A stretch of DNA of 64,000 nt from Ulvibacterium sp. (lineage in GTDB: Bacteria > Bacteroidota > Bacteroidia > Flavobacteriales > Flavobacteriaceae), in assembly GCF_028285715.1 (NCBI RefSeq), contig NZ_JANQOO010000021.1, positions 453,253-517,252 of the forward strand. The letters are read 5' to 3'. A program made the translations under genes and the position numbers. Every line of letters starts with the position of its first letter. Positions within the stretch are counted from its first letter, which is position 1. A model generated the notes under the pieces. The model did not search any database. It was not told the DNA's origin and saw nothing but the letters and a program-made list of their open reading frames with translations. Shown here piece by piece: positions 44,524 to 53,091 of this stretch.

Positions 44524-44531
44524 CAAATTTA
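44524..44531 (-). promoter_or_regulatory. Candidate internal -7 box before moaA
   Basis: Minus-strand TAAATTTG (44531-44524) matches TAnnTTTG, 20 nt before the moaA ATG. It lies in the 177-nt gap that breaks an otherwise overlapping operon. No TTG at the preferred spacing. Confidence 0.35.
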
Positions 44532-44635
44532 AGCTATAAAAAATTGACATGTTTACCTGTATAAAAATTTTGAAAGTTTCTTGCTACCAATCTCATGGAA
44601 TAACCATAGCACCATTAGATTTCTATCATCCATTA

Positions 44636-44648
44636 CGGTTCAGAACCG
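44636..44648. promoter_or_regulatory. Short perfect inverted repeat in the moaE-moaA gap
   Basis: CGGTTCAGAACCG is a 6-bp perfect inverted repeat around one central base. It lies 133 nt before the moaA start and 33 nt after the moaE stop. It may be an operator or a small hairpin; no T run follows on the minus strand. Confidence 0.3.
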
Positions 44649-44680
44649 ATATTGCTTTTTGGTTTGGGTCACAACCCTTC

Positions 44681-45100
44681 TTATGGATGGGCCGATACCC
44701 AAACGGATTTATTTTTGAATATCTCCTTTTTCCAGATAGGTACTCTTTCTTTCAACGTGTCTATCAAAAACCGACAGGCTTCAAAACAATCATTCCTATG
44801 TGCCGATGATGCACCGACCACCACCACTGGCTCCTGGACACTTTTGACCCCTATGGCATGACGTATCACAATTTTATTTAATTCCCATTTATCCGAAGCC
44901 TCCGCAGCAATTTTTTTCATCTCTTTTATTGCCATTTTTGCATAGGTTTCAAATTCTAGGGAAACCACTTCCTCCTTATTGGTAAATTCCCGAACAGCAC
45001 CCACAAAAACACAAATACCTCCGCTACCGGCGTGGGAAAGTTCCCCATACACCAGTGAGGTATCAATTATATCGACGATTTCAATAATCGGTTTCTCCAT
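44681..45100 (-). CDS. moaE: Molybdopterin synthase catalytic subunit MoaE
   Basis: MoaE forms molybdopterin with thiocarboxylated MoaD. The ATG at 45100 overlaps the moaD stop (TGATG); 139 residues. Key segments are GGICVFVGAVREFTN, KIVIRHAIGVKSVQEPVVVVGASSAHR and the Lys-containing RVPIWKKEIFKN. The ending SVWVSAHP is complete. A 177-nt gap follows before moaA. Confidence 0.93.
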   Translation of the reverse strand: MEKPIIEIVDIIDTSLVYGELSHAGSGGICVFVGAVREFTNKEEVVSLEFETYAKMAIKEMKKIAAEASDKWELNKIVIRHAIGVKSVQEPVVVVGASSAHRNDCFEACRFLIDTLKERVPIWKKEIFKNKSVWVSAHP

Positions 45101-45342
45101 CAACCTCCACTTACAGGCGGAATTATGGCTATCTCGTCGCCAACTTCCAAAACAGCAGCGTCTTCGGCATATTCGCTATTCACCGCTACCGCTAACGAGG
45201 ATAATCTGCCAAATTCAGGAAAAGAGTCACACAAAAAATCCTTTAGCTCACCAACCGACGATGGCCGGGATTTCAGTTCGGATAAGTCCATCTGCGCACT
45301 ACCTACAATGTCTTTAGCAATTCCAAAAAGCAATATTTCCAT
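45100..45342 (-). CDS. moaD: Molybdopterin synthase sulfur carrier MoaD
   Basis: MoaD is a ubiquitin-fold sulfur carrier. The ATG at 45342 gives 80 residues with GIAKDIVGSA near the start and the terminal EIAIIPPVSGG, whose final Gly-Gly is adenylylated and thiocarboxylated. It starts 6 nt after the large molybdoenzyme subunit and overlaps moaE, directly linking enzyme and cofactor genes. Confidence 0.92.
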   Translation of the reverse strand: MEILLFGIAKDIVGSAQMDLSELKSRPSSVGELKDFLCDSFPEFGRLSSLAVAVNSEYAEDAAVLEVGDEIAIIPPVSGG

Positions 45343-45348
45343 CAAATA

Positions 45349-47520
45349 CTATCCAATAATTTCCTTTTCCGCCATGTTGGCCACAAAGGGTTGTCGGTAA
45401 ATTCGGTTACCTGTCGCCTTTTTCATCGCGATGGAAACTGCAGCCCCTGCAGGTGGCAATGTCGGTTCCCCAAGTCCGGTCGGGCTCAATGTGTTCTTCA
45501 CGAAATGGGTCTCAACCTTAGGAGCTTCCTTCATACGAATAAGCCGATACCTATCATAATTATTCATTTCCGGAGTACCCTCCTTAAATGTAAAATTACC
45601 ATACATGGAATGCCCTACCCCATCAACGACACCTCCTTCAATCTGATTCAATGCACCCAAAGGGTTAACTACAATTCCACAATCCACGGCTACTGTTACT
45701 TTCTTTACAACAGGCGTATTGTTTTCAATTACTACGTCCGCCACTTCGGCTACATGGGTATTATGACAATAATATGCGCAGAAGCCCTGATAGACCCCTT
45801 CCTTCGGGTTACGATATCCGGATTTCTCAACGGCGAGGTTAATAACATCCTCCATACGCTCAGCTGAGTATTGGATACGCTCATCCGTTGTACCCTTTAC
45901 CTTCTGGAGCATATCCAGGCGCATTTGTACCGGATCTATTCCCAACGTTTCGGCAATCTCATCAAAAAAGCTCTGCTCGGCAAAGGAAAGAAAATTGGTA
46001 TAGGGTGCGCGCCAAGCCCCGGTAGTAATGTTACTATCATATTTGGCCACGTCTACCTGATAATTTTCCAGGGCCCCTGCCGGAAAAAAGTTCGGTATAA
46101 GACCATACATATTGCTATTGACGGATGCTTCCTTTAAATGGTAACCTGTAATCTTACCATCCTTTAAGGCAGCCTTGATACGATATTTTATGGCCGGACG
46201 GTAGATTCCTGCCGTCATATCGTCCTCCCTGGAATAAACCACTTTGACCGGCTTTTTTGCTAAATGGGATATTTCAGCGGCCTCCAACACAAAGTCCCCG
46301 TATAATCTTCTTCCAAATCCCCCGCCCATTCGGGTCATTTCCAAATGAACATCCTCAATATTTCGTTCCAACAGCTCTGCTACTCGTCCTGCGGTACGCT
46401 CAGGAGTCTGTATTGGACCTACCAAATGAACCTTATTAGCCGAGACATCGGCATAAAAATTCATCGGCTCCATACAATTGTGGGGCAAGAAGGGTGATTC
46501 ATAGGTACGCTCTACAACTTGATCCGCATTTCTAAAGGCTTTTTGTACATCCCCATCCTTTCGAAGCGTTTCAAAAGCATTACCATCCAATAGGTCGGTC
46601 AATACTGTGTCGTGGTTGGATGTACTTTCCATCGGTGTGCCATCACTCCATTCAGCGCTTAGAGCTTCCTTGGCCTTCATAGCTTGCCAGGTGGTGTTCG
46701 CCAAAACAGCTACTTTGTCACCCACGCCCTTGAAATCCCCAAAACGTATGACATCGATTACACCCTCCATTTTTCTGGCCGAGCTATCGTCAAAGGATTC
46801 TAACTTTTTTCCGAATGCGGGAGGTCGTAAAACAGAAGCAATCACCATGCCTTCGCTTTTATAATCCAACCCAAAGAGCGGTTTTCCTGTTATTATTTTA
46901 TCAATATCCACGTTACCGGCATCCGTTCCTATAATCGTATAATCCTTTGGATCCTTGAGTTCAACTTTTTCGGGGACATCCAGACTGGCAGCTTCCCCCA
47001 CCACATCGCCATAACCAAGGGTTTCTCCTTTGGTATTCGTAATTACTCCTTCACTGGCGGAACATTCGGAAGCGTCAATACCCCATTTGGCGGCGGCGGC
47101 ATTGATTAACATTTGCTTCGCTGTGGCCCCGGTTTGCCTTAGGGCATCCCATCCATGACGAATGGATTGGCTTCCACCGGCCACCTGACGTGTATAATCT
47201 TTGGTATTCAATATGCCTTGCTCTACATGCACATGGTCCCAGGGAACGTCAAGTTCCTCGGCAATAATCATGGGCATGGAGGTTTTTACCCCCTGTCCAA
47301 TCTCAGGATTAGGCGAATAAATTGTCACCATTCCATTATCGGCAATTTTTATAAAGGCATTAAAATCATTGAAATTGAGGCTCGCAATGTCCACAGGCAT
47401 TTTTACTTCGTCCTTGCAAGCGGTGAAGAGATTGAGGCCTATAAGCATTCCTCCCCCGGCCAAGGAAGAGGTACGTAAAAAGGCCCTTCTGCTAAATGAA
47501 TTGGATATTATGGTAGACAT
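45349..47520 (-). CDS. Molybdenum hydroxylase large subunit, IorB/aldehyde oxidoreductase type, Tat-exported
   Basis: The large molybdopterin-binding subunit of the xanthine-oxidase family. I place the start at ATG 47520, giving 723 residues that open with a twin-arginine signal (SRRAFLRTSSLAGGGML) and a possible lipobox (LFTAC); an earlier in-frame Met lies inside the partner gene. Segments MTRMGGGFGRRLYGD, GAWRAPYTNFLSFAEQSF and the ending GLGEPTLPPAGAAVS (with the catalytic Glu) match IorB-type enzymes. These oxidise N-heterocycles or aldehydes; the substrate here is unknown. It lies 16 nt after the 2Fe-2S subunit and just before moaD. Confidence 0.92.
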   Translation of the reverse strand: MSTIISNSFSRRAFLRTSSLAGGGMLIGLNLFTACKDEVKMPVDIASLNFNDFNAFIKIADNGMVTIYSPNPEIGQGVKTSMPMIIAEELDVPWDHVHVEQGILNTKDYTRQVAGGSQSIRHGWDALRQTGATAKQMLINAAAAKWGIDASECSASEGVITNTKGETLGYGDVVGEAASLDVPEKVELKDPKDYTIIGTDAGNVDIDKIITGKPLFGLDYKSEGMVIASVLRPPAFGKKLESFDDSSARKMEGVIDVIRFGDFKGVGDKVAVLANTTWQAMKAKEALSAEWSDGTPMESTSNHDTVLTDLLDGNAFETLRKDGDVQKAFRNADQVVERTYESPFLPHNCMEPMNFYADVSANKVHLVGPIQTPERTAGRVAELLERNIEDVHLEMTRMGGGFGRRLYGDFVLEAAEISHLAKKPVKVVYSREDDMTAGIYRPAIKYRIKAALKDGKITGYHLKEASVNSNMYGLIPNFFPAGALENYQVDVAKYDSNITTGAWRAPYTNFLSFAEQSFFDEIAETLGIDPVQMRLDMLQKVKGTTDERIQYSAERMEDVINLAVEKSGYRNPKEGVYQGFCAYYCHNTHVAEVADVVIENNTPVVKKVTVAVDCGIVVNPLGALNQIEGGVVDGVGHSMYGNFTFKEGTPEMNNYDRYRLIRMKEAPKVETHFVKNTLSPTGLGEPTLPPAGAAVSIAMKKATGNRIYRQPFVANMAEKEIIG

Positions 47521-47536
47521 GTTTTCTGATTTAAAG

Positions 47537-48001
47537 TTACTCGCCCATTTTTTCTGCGGCGAGGGCAACCGCCTTTTGTATGCGATTGTAAGCTGCACAA
47601 CGGCAGATATTGCCATGCATGGCACTTTTTATTTCATCCTCGGTGGGATTGGGATTCTTGTCCAAAAAGGAAGAAGCTGTCATTATTTGCCCAGCTTGGC
47701 AATATCCACACTGGGGCACATCTACCTCTTTCCAGGCTTCTTGAACAGGGTGGGTACCATCTTCCGAAAGACCCTCAATGGTAGTAATGGCTTTGCCCTC
47801 CATTTGTGCTACCGGTATAAGGCAGCTTTGAATAGCGTTTCCGTCCACATGGACGTTGCAGGCTCCACATTGGCCTATTCCACAACCATATTTGGTACCC
47901 ACAAGACCTATATGATCCCGTAAAGCCCATAATAATGGAGTATCCGAGGAAACATCCACGGACCTATCTTCACCGTTAATTTTTAGGGTGTACGTTGGCA
48001 T
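47537..48001 (-). CDS. Molybdenum hydroxylase small (2Fe-2S) subunit, IorA type
   Basis: Starting at ATG 48001 (PTYTLKINGED) the product is 154 residues, typical of the small subunit. It carries the plant-type ferredoxin cluster CGIGQCGAC and the second helical cluster CGYCQAGQ with CRC (NICRCAAY), as in IorA and related subunits. It has no signal peptide, while its partner has a twin-arginine signal, so it likely travels as a passenger. Head of the molybdenum-cofactor operon; electrons must pass to an unidentified acceptor since no cytochrome or FAD subunit follows. Confidence 0.92.
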   Translation of the reverse strand: MPTYTLKINGEDRSVDVSSDTPLLWALRDHIGLVGTKYGCGIGQCGACNVHVDGNAIQSCLIPVAQMEGKAITTIEGLSEDGTHPVQEAWKEVDVPQCGYCQAGQIMTASSFLDKNPNPTEDEIKSAMHGNICRCAAYNRIQKAVALAAEKMGE

Positions 48002-48232
48002 GTTGTTTGTATTGCGTTGAAAATCCGTTATGGTATCCGGAATGAGGAGGAATTCCAAAGATTACCTTAAGGTCTAAATTAATCAAAATATAGTATGTTC
48101 AATTTTCAAAAGGGGCTTTTTAACCTTTTTTTATGTTAAAGACTCTCGTGTTTCCGTCTCTTCTTAGGGTATTGTTCATAGCCAACAGGACAACCCATCA
48201 AATACTGAGCGGATTGCATTACATTTATACCG

Positions 48233-49042
48233 ATGAATCAGGTTAAACAAATCAATAGTGTGCAGAACCCACTCGTTAAAAGGGTCTTGGCCCTTAAGGA
48301 TAAATCCCGGGAGCGAAGAAAAACCGGACTATTTGTTCTAGAGGGGAAACAGGAAGTGGAGTTGGCCATGAAAGGAAAATATGAATTGGACACCCTGCTT
48401 ATCCATCCCGATTTCTGTAATGATGAAGTTTTTTTAAGATCTCTTGAAAGTGTTAGGCCCCGACCTGACCTTGTAAGTATTTCCAATGAAATCTATAAAA
48501 AGCTGGCCTATCGTGAGACCACTGAAGGCATTTTAGCCATTGCCAGGGACAAGTCCCATACGCTGGACGATCTTGTGCTAAGCAACGAAAACCCTTTTAT
48601 CCTCATAGCCGAGGCTCCGGAAAAACCTGGGAATATTGGTGCTTTGCTACGAACGGCAGATGCAGCTAACCTGGATGCGGTAATTATTGCCAACCCCAAG
48701 ACCGACATCTACAATCCCAATATCATCCGTTCTAGCGTTGGGACCGTTTTTACAAATCAAATTGCCACGGGAAGCACTGCCGATGTTATAACATTTCTTA
48801 AAAAACTGAATATTTTCATCATTTGTGCAGCGCTTACCGCTTCCAGGAAATATACCCTGGTTGATTTCACCAAACCCTCGGCACTTGTTGTCGGCACGGA
48901 AGCCACAGGTCTTTCCAGGGAATGGTTGGAGCACTCCCATCAAAACATTCTAATCCCTATGGCTGGGCAAATCGATTCCCTTAACGTTTCCGTGTCCGCG
49001 GCAATACTTATCTTTGAAGGCTTGCGGCAAAGAGGTTTTTAA
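48233..49042 (+). CDS. SpoU/TrmH-type RNA 2'-O-methyltransferase
   Basis: The 269-residue SPOUT methyltransferase has the N-terminal substrate-binding domain with NPLVKRVLALKDKSRERRKTG, then motif 1 APEKPGNIGALLRTADAAN, motif 2 VVGTEATGLSREWL and motif 3 LNVSVSAAILIFEGLRQR, which form the trefoil-knot SAM site. This is the RlmB/TrmH group that methylates ribose of rRNA or tRNA. The exact nucleotide is not predictable. It begins a long run of plus-strand genes; the upstream 231 nt are shared with the divergent molybdoenzyme operon. Confidence 0.9.
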   Translation: MNQVKQINSVQNPLVKRVLALKDKSRERRKTGLFVLEGKQEVELAMKGKYELDTLLIHPDFCNDEVFLRSLESVRPRPDLVSISNEIYKKLAYRETTEGILAIARDKSHTLDDLVLSNENPFILIAEAPEKPGNIGALLRTADAANLDAVIIANPKTDIYNPNIIRSSVGTVFTNQIATGSTADVITFLKKLNIFIICAALTASRKYTLVDFTKPSALVVGTEATGLSREWLEHSHQNILIPMAGQIDSLNVSVSAAILIFEGLRQRGF

Positions 49043-49104
49043 GGCTTCCGTTCTGTAGGCTTATGTAATACCAAGACTTTAGGCCGTAGAAAACCAAACC
49101 AAAA

Positions 49105-50331
49105 ATGAATATACTTTATTACATCATAATCACCATTTTAATCGTTCAATATCTTGTTGAGACGGTCCTAGATTACTTAAACGCCCGAAAATATGGTGAT
49201 CCGGTTCCGGTAGAATTGGAAAATTTGTTCGATGCCGAGGAATATCAAAAATCCCAGGCCTACAAAAAAACCAATTATTCATTTGGACTGTTGAGTTCTA
49301 CATTTTCTCTTTTGCTTACTTTAGGCTTTTTGACCCTCGGTGGGTTTGAATGGATTGATTCTATCGCCAGATCAATTACCAATAATAGCATATTTCAAGC
49401 TCTTTTGTTTTTCGGCATTATTCTAATGGGCAGCGATTTGATCACAACTCCTTTTTCATATTATCAAACCTTTGTAATCGAGGAAAAATTCGGATTCAAC
49501 AAAACCACTAAAAGTACATTCGTCTTCGATAAACTAAAAGGATGGTTGCTCATGTCAGTTCTGGGCGGTGCGGTCTTGGCTGTCGTAATTTGGTTCTTTC
49601 AGTGGGCGGGTACAGGTTTTTGGATCTATGCCTGGGCGGTGATAGCCATTTTTACGGTTTTTATGAACCTCTTTTACAGTAGATTAATTGTGCCTTTGTT
49701 CAATAAGCAGACCCTTTTGGCCCAGGGAAGTCTCAAGCAGAAAATAGAGACCTATGCGCGGCAGGTAGGTTTTGAGCTAAAAAATATTTTTGTGATAGAC
49801 GGCTCCAAAAGATCTACCAAGGCCAATGCGTACTTTTCTGGATTTGGAAGGGAAAAACGGGTTACCCTGTATGACACTTTGATCAACGATTTGGAAGAAG
49901 AAGAAATTGTGGCAGTCTTGGCCCATGAGGTAGGCCATTACAAACGTAGACATATTGTCTTTAATCTTTTCGCATCCTTATTACTGGCCGGCCTAACGTT
50001 ATTTATCCTTTCACTTTTTATCAACAATCCCAATATGTCCCTGGCCATAGGTGTCACCGAACCGAGTTTTCATGCCGCCTTGATAGGTTTTGGAATTCTA
50101 TACAGCCCAATTTCCGAAATTACGGGCCTTGTCATGAACTATCTATCACGAAAGTTCGAATTTCAAGCGGATGATTATGCCAAAAGTACCTTTGCCGCCA
50201 TGCCCCTCATCAGCTCCCTTAAAAAGCTGTCCAAAAAAAGTCTCAGTAACCTTACCCCACATCCCGCCTATGTTTTTGTCCACTATTCCCATCCGCCTTT
50301 AATAGCCCGAATCCGCAACTTAAAGGCATAG
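49105..50331 (+). CDS. M48 family membrane metallopeptidase (Ste24/CAAX protease type)
   Basis: The 408-residue protein has about seven helices and the zincin motif AHEVGHYKRRH (HExxH), with the third ligand in FEFQADDYA, the pattern of Ste24/CAAX prenyl protease 1. NAYFSGFGREKRVTLYD upstream also fits. Bacterial members degrade membrane proteins rather than prenylated ones. The segment FVIEEKFGFNKTT is another family marker. It lies 63 nt after the methyltransferase gene and 44 nt before relA/spoT. Confidence 0.92.
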   Translation: MNILYYIIITILIVQYLVETVLDYLNARKYGDPVPVELENLFDAEEYQKSQAYKKTNYSFGLLSSTFSLLLTLGFLTLGGFEWIDSIARSITNNSIFQALLFFGIILMGSDLITTPFSYYQTFVIEEKFGFNKTTKSTFVFDKLKGWLLMSVLGGAVLAVVIWFFQWAGTGFWIYAWAVIAIFTVFMNLFYSRLIVPLFNKQTLLAQGSLKQKIETYARQVGFELKNIFVIDGSKRSTKANAYFSGFGREKRVTLYDTLINDLEEEEIVAVLAHEVGHYKRRHIVFNLFASLLLAGLTLFILSLFINNPNMSLAIGVTEPSFHAALIGFGILYSPISEITGLVMNYLSRKFEFQADDYAKSTFAAMPLISSLKKLSKKSLSNLTPHPAYVFVHYSHPPLIARIRNLKA

Positions 50332-50375
50332 TTTTTGTTGTGTATTGGTTAGGATTGTGGTAATTTTAATATAGT

Positions 50376-52580
50376 ATGACGCAGGCCACCATAGAAAAGG
50401 AGAACAGACAAATTGCCAAGCAATACAAGGAATTGCTACGCATAAGCTATCAGACTTTGTCCGATGATGACAAAAAACTGATACGATCTGCCTTTGAGGT
50501 AGCCGTAGATGCGCACAAAAATCAACGGAGAAAGTCGGGCGAAGCCTATATTTTTCACCCTATAGCCGTAGCGAAGATTGTAGCTTCGGAAATAGGCCTT
50601 GATGCGGTTTCCATTGCCTCTGCCCTATTGCATGATGTTGTAGAGGATACCGAGTATACATTGGATGACATAGAGCGTATGTTCGGGGAGACCGTGGCCC
50701 GCATTGTGGACGGTCTTACAAAAATAGCACACCTTAAAAAGGACATGAACATCTCCCAACAGGCGGAGAATTTTAGGAAAATGCTGCTCACACTTCATGA
50801 TGATGTGCGGGTCATCATCATAAAAATCGCAGATCGATACCACAATATGCTCACCTTGGATGCCATGCCGGAGCACAAGCAGGTTAAAATGGCGTCGGAA
50901 ACACTTTATATCTACGCTCCCTTGGCCCATCGCATCGGACTTTACAATATAAAGACCGAATTGGAGGACCTTAGCCTAAAGTATACGGAGCCAGAAGTCT
51001 ATCAGGATATTTCGGAAAAGATAGAGGATTCCAAGGTCGAGCAGCAGGATTATATCGATGCCTTTTCGAACATCATCGATAAATCATTGAAAAAGGAAGG
51101 TCTCAACTATTATATCAAGGGCAGGATGAAATCTATCTTTTCCATTCGGAAGAAGATGAAGACCCAAAATGTCTCCTTCGATGAGATTTATGACAAGTTC
51201 GCCATCCGAATCATTTACAAGTCCGACAAGCAGAACGAAAAATTCCTGGCCTGGAAAATTTATTCCATTGTAACCGATCATTTCACGCCTAACCCGGTTC
51301 GGTTACGGGACTGGATTTCCTCTCCAAAATCCACAGGTTATGAAGCCCTTCATATCACGGTAATGGGACCTCAAGGGAACTGGGTAGAGGTACAGATACG
51401 CAGTGAACGTATGCATGAAATTGCGGAAAAGGGATATGCCGCCCACTTTAAGTACAAACATGGGGAACAAAGGGAACAAGGTATAGAAGTGTGGTTGAAC
51501 CGTCTTCAGGAAGCTTTGGAAAATTCCAATGGCAGTGCTGTGGATTTTGTAGAGGAGTTTAAATTGAATCTCTATTCCAAGGAAATCTTCGTTTTTACGC
51601 CAAAGGGCGAACTTAAGTCGCTTCCTAAGGGAGCCACACCCTTGGATTTTGCCTTTAACATCCATACCGAGGTGGGTATGCGCACCCGGGGTGCCCGGGT
51701 AAATGGCAAATTGGTTCCCCTGAACACAACGCTAAATAGTGGAGATCAGGTAGAAATTATAACCTCGGATCAGGCCAAACCCAATCAGAATTGGTTGGAC
51801 TATGCCACTACGGCTAGGGCAAGGGCCAAAATAAAATCGTCCCTACGGGAGGAAAAGAAGAGTATTGCCCAAGAAGGCAAGGAAGTATTGCGACGAAAGC
51901 TGAAATCTCAAAAGGTTACCCTAAGCGAGGATGTGGTTAATAAAATGGTCATTTATTTTAAACTCAAGACCAGTCTGGATTTGTTCTATCGAGTTGGGAT
52001 CGGGGCCATAGACAATCAAAAAATCAAGGAATTTGCCTCTTCATATAGCAATGCCTTTATTAGTTTCTTCAAAAATAAAATCCGTCGGCACTCCGTCCCT
52101 GAGGATATTGACAAGGATGAGATTACCTCCAAATATGACGTACTCGTATTTGGAAAGGATGAAGAGAAGTTGGATTATAAACTATCCAAGTGTTGCAATC
52201 CTATACCCGGCGATGAAGTCTTTGGTTTTATCAGTGTCAATGAGGGTATAAAAGTGCATAAAAAGAACTGTCCCAATGCCATATCACTTCAGTCCAATTA
52301 TGCGTACCGTATAATAAGCGCCAAATGGATAGATTCCACCCAAGAAGAGTTCAAATCCGAAATTCGGCTTACTGGAATCGATAACCTGGGACTTGTCAGT
52401 GAGATTACGGATGTCATCTCGGATGAGATGCACGTAAATATGCGTAATCTTAACTTTAGTACGGAAGGTGGCACCTTTACGGGAAGTATTACCGTAGTGG
52501 TCAAAAATAATGGTATCCTTAAGAAATTGATTACCAATTTAAAGCGCATAGAAGGCATTGACAAAGTAACACGAATTTAA
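50376..52580 (+). CDS. RelA/SpoT bifunctional (p)ppGpp synthetase/hydrolase
   Basis: The 734-residue long-form RSH protein has an N-terminal HD hydrolase domain with HDVVEDTEYT near residue 90, followed by the synthetase domain with GRMKSIFSIRKKM and the YDKFAIRII region, then a TGS domain (VFTPKGELKSLPKGATPLDFAF), a zinc-finger-like KCCNPIPGDEV part, and an ACT domain at the end. Intact HDxxED indicates hydrolase activity, so it probably both makes and degrades the alarmone. It is followed by a Fur-family gene after 44 nt, with a separate -7 box. Confidence 0.94.
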   Translation: MTQATIEKENRQIAKQYKELLRISYQTLSDDDKKLIRSAFEVAVDAHKNQRRKSGEAYIFHPIAVAKIVASEIGLDAVSIASALLHDVVEDTEYTLDDIERMFGETVARIVDGLTKIAHLKKDMNISQQAENFRKMLLTLHDDVRVIIIKIADRYHNMLTLDAMPEHKQVKMASETLYIYAPLAHRIGLYNIKTELEDLSLKYTEPEVYQDISEKIEDSKVEQQDYIDAFSNIIDKSLKKEGLNYYIKGRMKSIFSIRKKMKTQNVSFDEIYDKFAIRIIYKSDKQNEKFLAWKIYSIVTDHFTPNPVRLRDWISSPKSTGYEALHITVMGPQGNWVEVQIRSERMHEIAEKGYAAHFKYKHGEQREQGIEVWLNRLQEALENSNGSAVDFVEEFKLNLYSKEIFVFTPKGELKSLPKGATPLDFAFNIHTEVGMRTRGARVNGKLVPLNTTLNSGDQVEIITSDQAKPNQNWLDYATTARARAKIKSSLREEKKSIAQEGKEVLRRKLKSQKVTLSEDVVNKMVIYFKLKTSLDLFYRVGIGAIDNQKIKEFASSYSNAFISFFKNKIRRHSVPEDIDKDEITSKYDVLVFGKDEEKLDYKLSKCCNPIPGDEVFGFISVNEGIKVHKKNCPNAISLQSNYAYRIISAKWIDSTQEEFKSEIRLTGIDNLGLVSEITDVISDEMHVNMRNLNFSTEGGTFTGSITVVVKNNGILKKLITNLKRIEGIDKVTRI

Positions 52581-52590
52581 ATTTTAAATG

Positions 52591-52598
52591 TACCTTTG
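52591..52598 (+). promoter_or_regulatory. Candidate -7 box for the fur-like gene and purA
   Basis: TACCTTTG (52591-52598) matches TAnnTTTG, 26 nt before the fur-like ATG and 10 nt after the relA/spoT stop. No well-spaced TTG is seen. Confidence 0.35.
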
Positions 52599-52624
52599 TG
52601 GTTTAGCAGTGTTGGAAAATTGTA

Positions 52625-53080
52625 ATGACTCCGAATAAGAATCAAGAAATAGTAAAAAGTGTTTTTACCACTTTTCTAGAAGAAAACGGGCATCGGAAAA
52701 CCCCGGAAAGATACGCCATACTCCAAGAAATTTACGATAGTGACGACCATTTTGATATTGAATCCCTGTACATCAATATGAAAAATAAAAAGTATAGGGT
52801 GAGTCGGGCTACCTTGTACAATACCATTGAACTCTTGTTGGATTGCAAACTGGTGCGAAAGCATCAATTCGGGAAAAATCAAGCCCAATATGAGAAATCC
52901 TATTTTGATCGACAACATGATCACGTTATCCTTACGGACACCGGAGAAGTCATGGAGTTTTGCGATCCCAGAATTCAATCTATCAAAAAGACTATTGAGG
53001 AGGTTTTCGACATCAAGATAAATACGCACTCGCTTTACTTTTATGGCACGAAAAACCAAGAAGAAAACTCAAACAACTAA
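52625..53080 (+). CDS. Fur family transcriptional regulator
   Basis: The 151-residue protein has the Fur winged-helix N-terminus ([16 protein letters not shown], then [16 protein letters not shown]) and a dimerisation domain opening with [16 protein letters not shown]. The HDH metal-site residues are present, but the CxxC pair that holds the structural zinc in many Fur/PerR proteins is replaced by ILTDTG. It could sense iron, peroxide or zinc; the specificity is not predictable. It lies 11 nt before purA, and the two are likely cotranscribed, an unusual partner for a metal regulator. Confidence 0.9.
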   Translation: MTPNKNQEIVKSVFTTFLEENGHRKTPERYAILQEIYDSDDHFDIESLYINMKNKKYRVSRATLYNTIELLLDCKLVRKHQFGKNQAQYEKSYFDRQHDHVILTDTGEVMEFCDPRIQSIKKTIEEVFDIKINTHSLYFYGTKNQEENSNN

Positions 53081-53091
53081 CCAAAGCATAC

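Noticed and set aside
44504..44680. A molybdenum-cofactor riboswitch before moaA
   Set aside because: The gap has one small inverted repeat but I cannot fold the multi-helix structure known for that riboswitch; it also lacks the usual taxonomic context.
45391..45867. A 158-codon plus-strand frame opposite the IorB-type gene
   Set aside because: It is antisense to conserved catalytic segments and Cys/His-rich only as a by-product of the reverse complement.
47369..47923. A 184-codon plus-strand frame opposite the molybdoenzyme genes
   Set aside because: It spans the junction of two well-supported minus-strand genes and has no recognisable fold.
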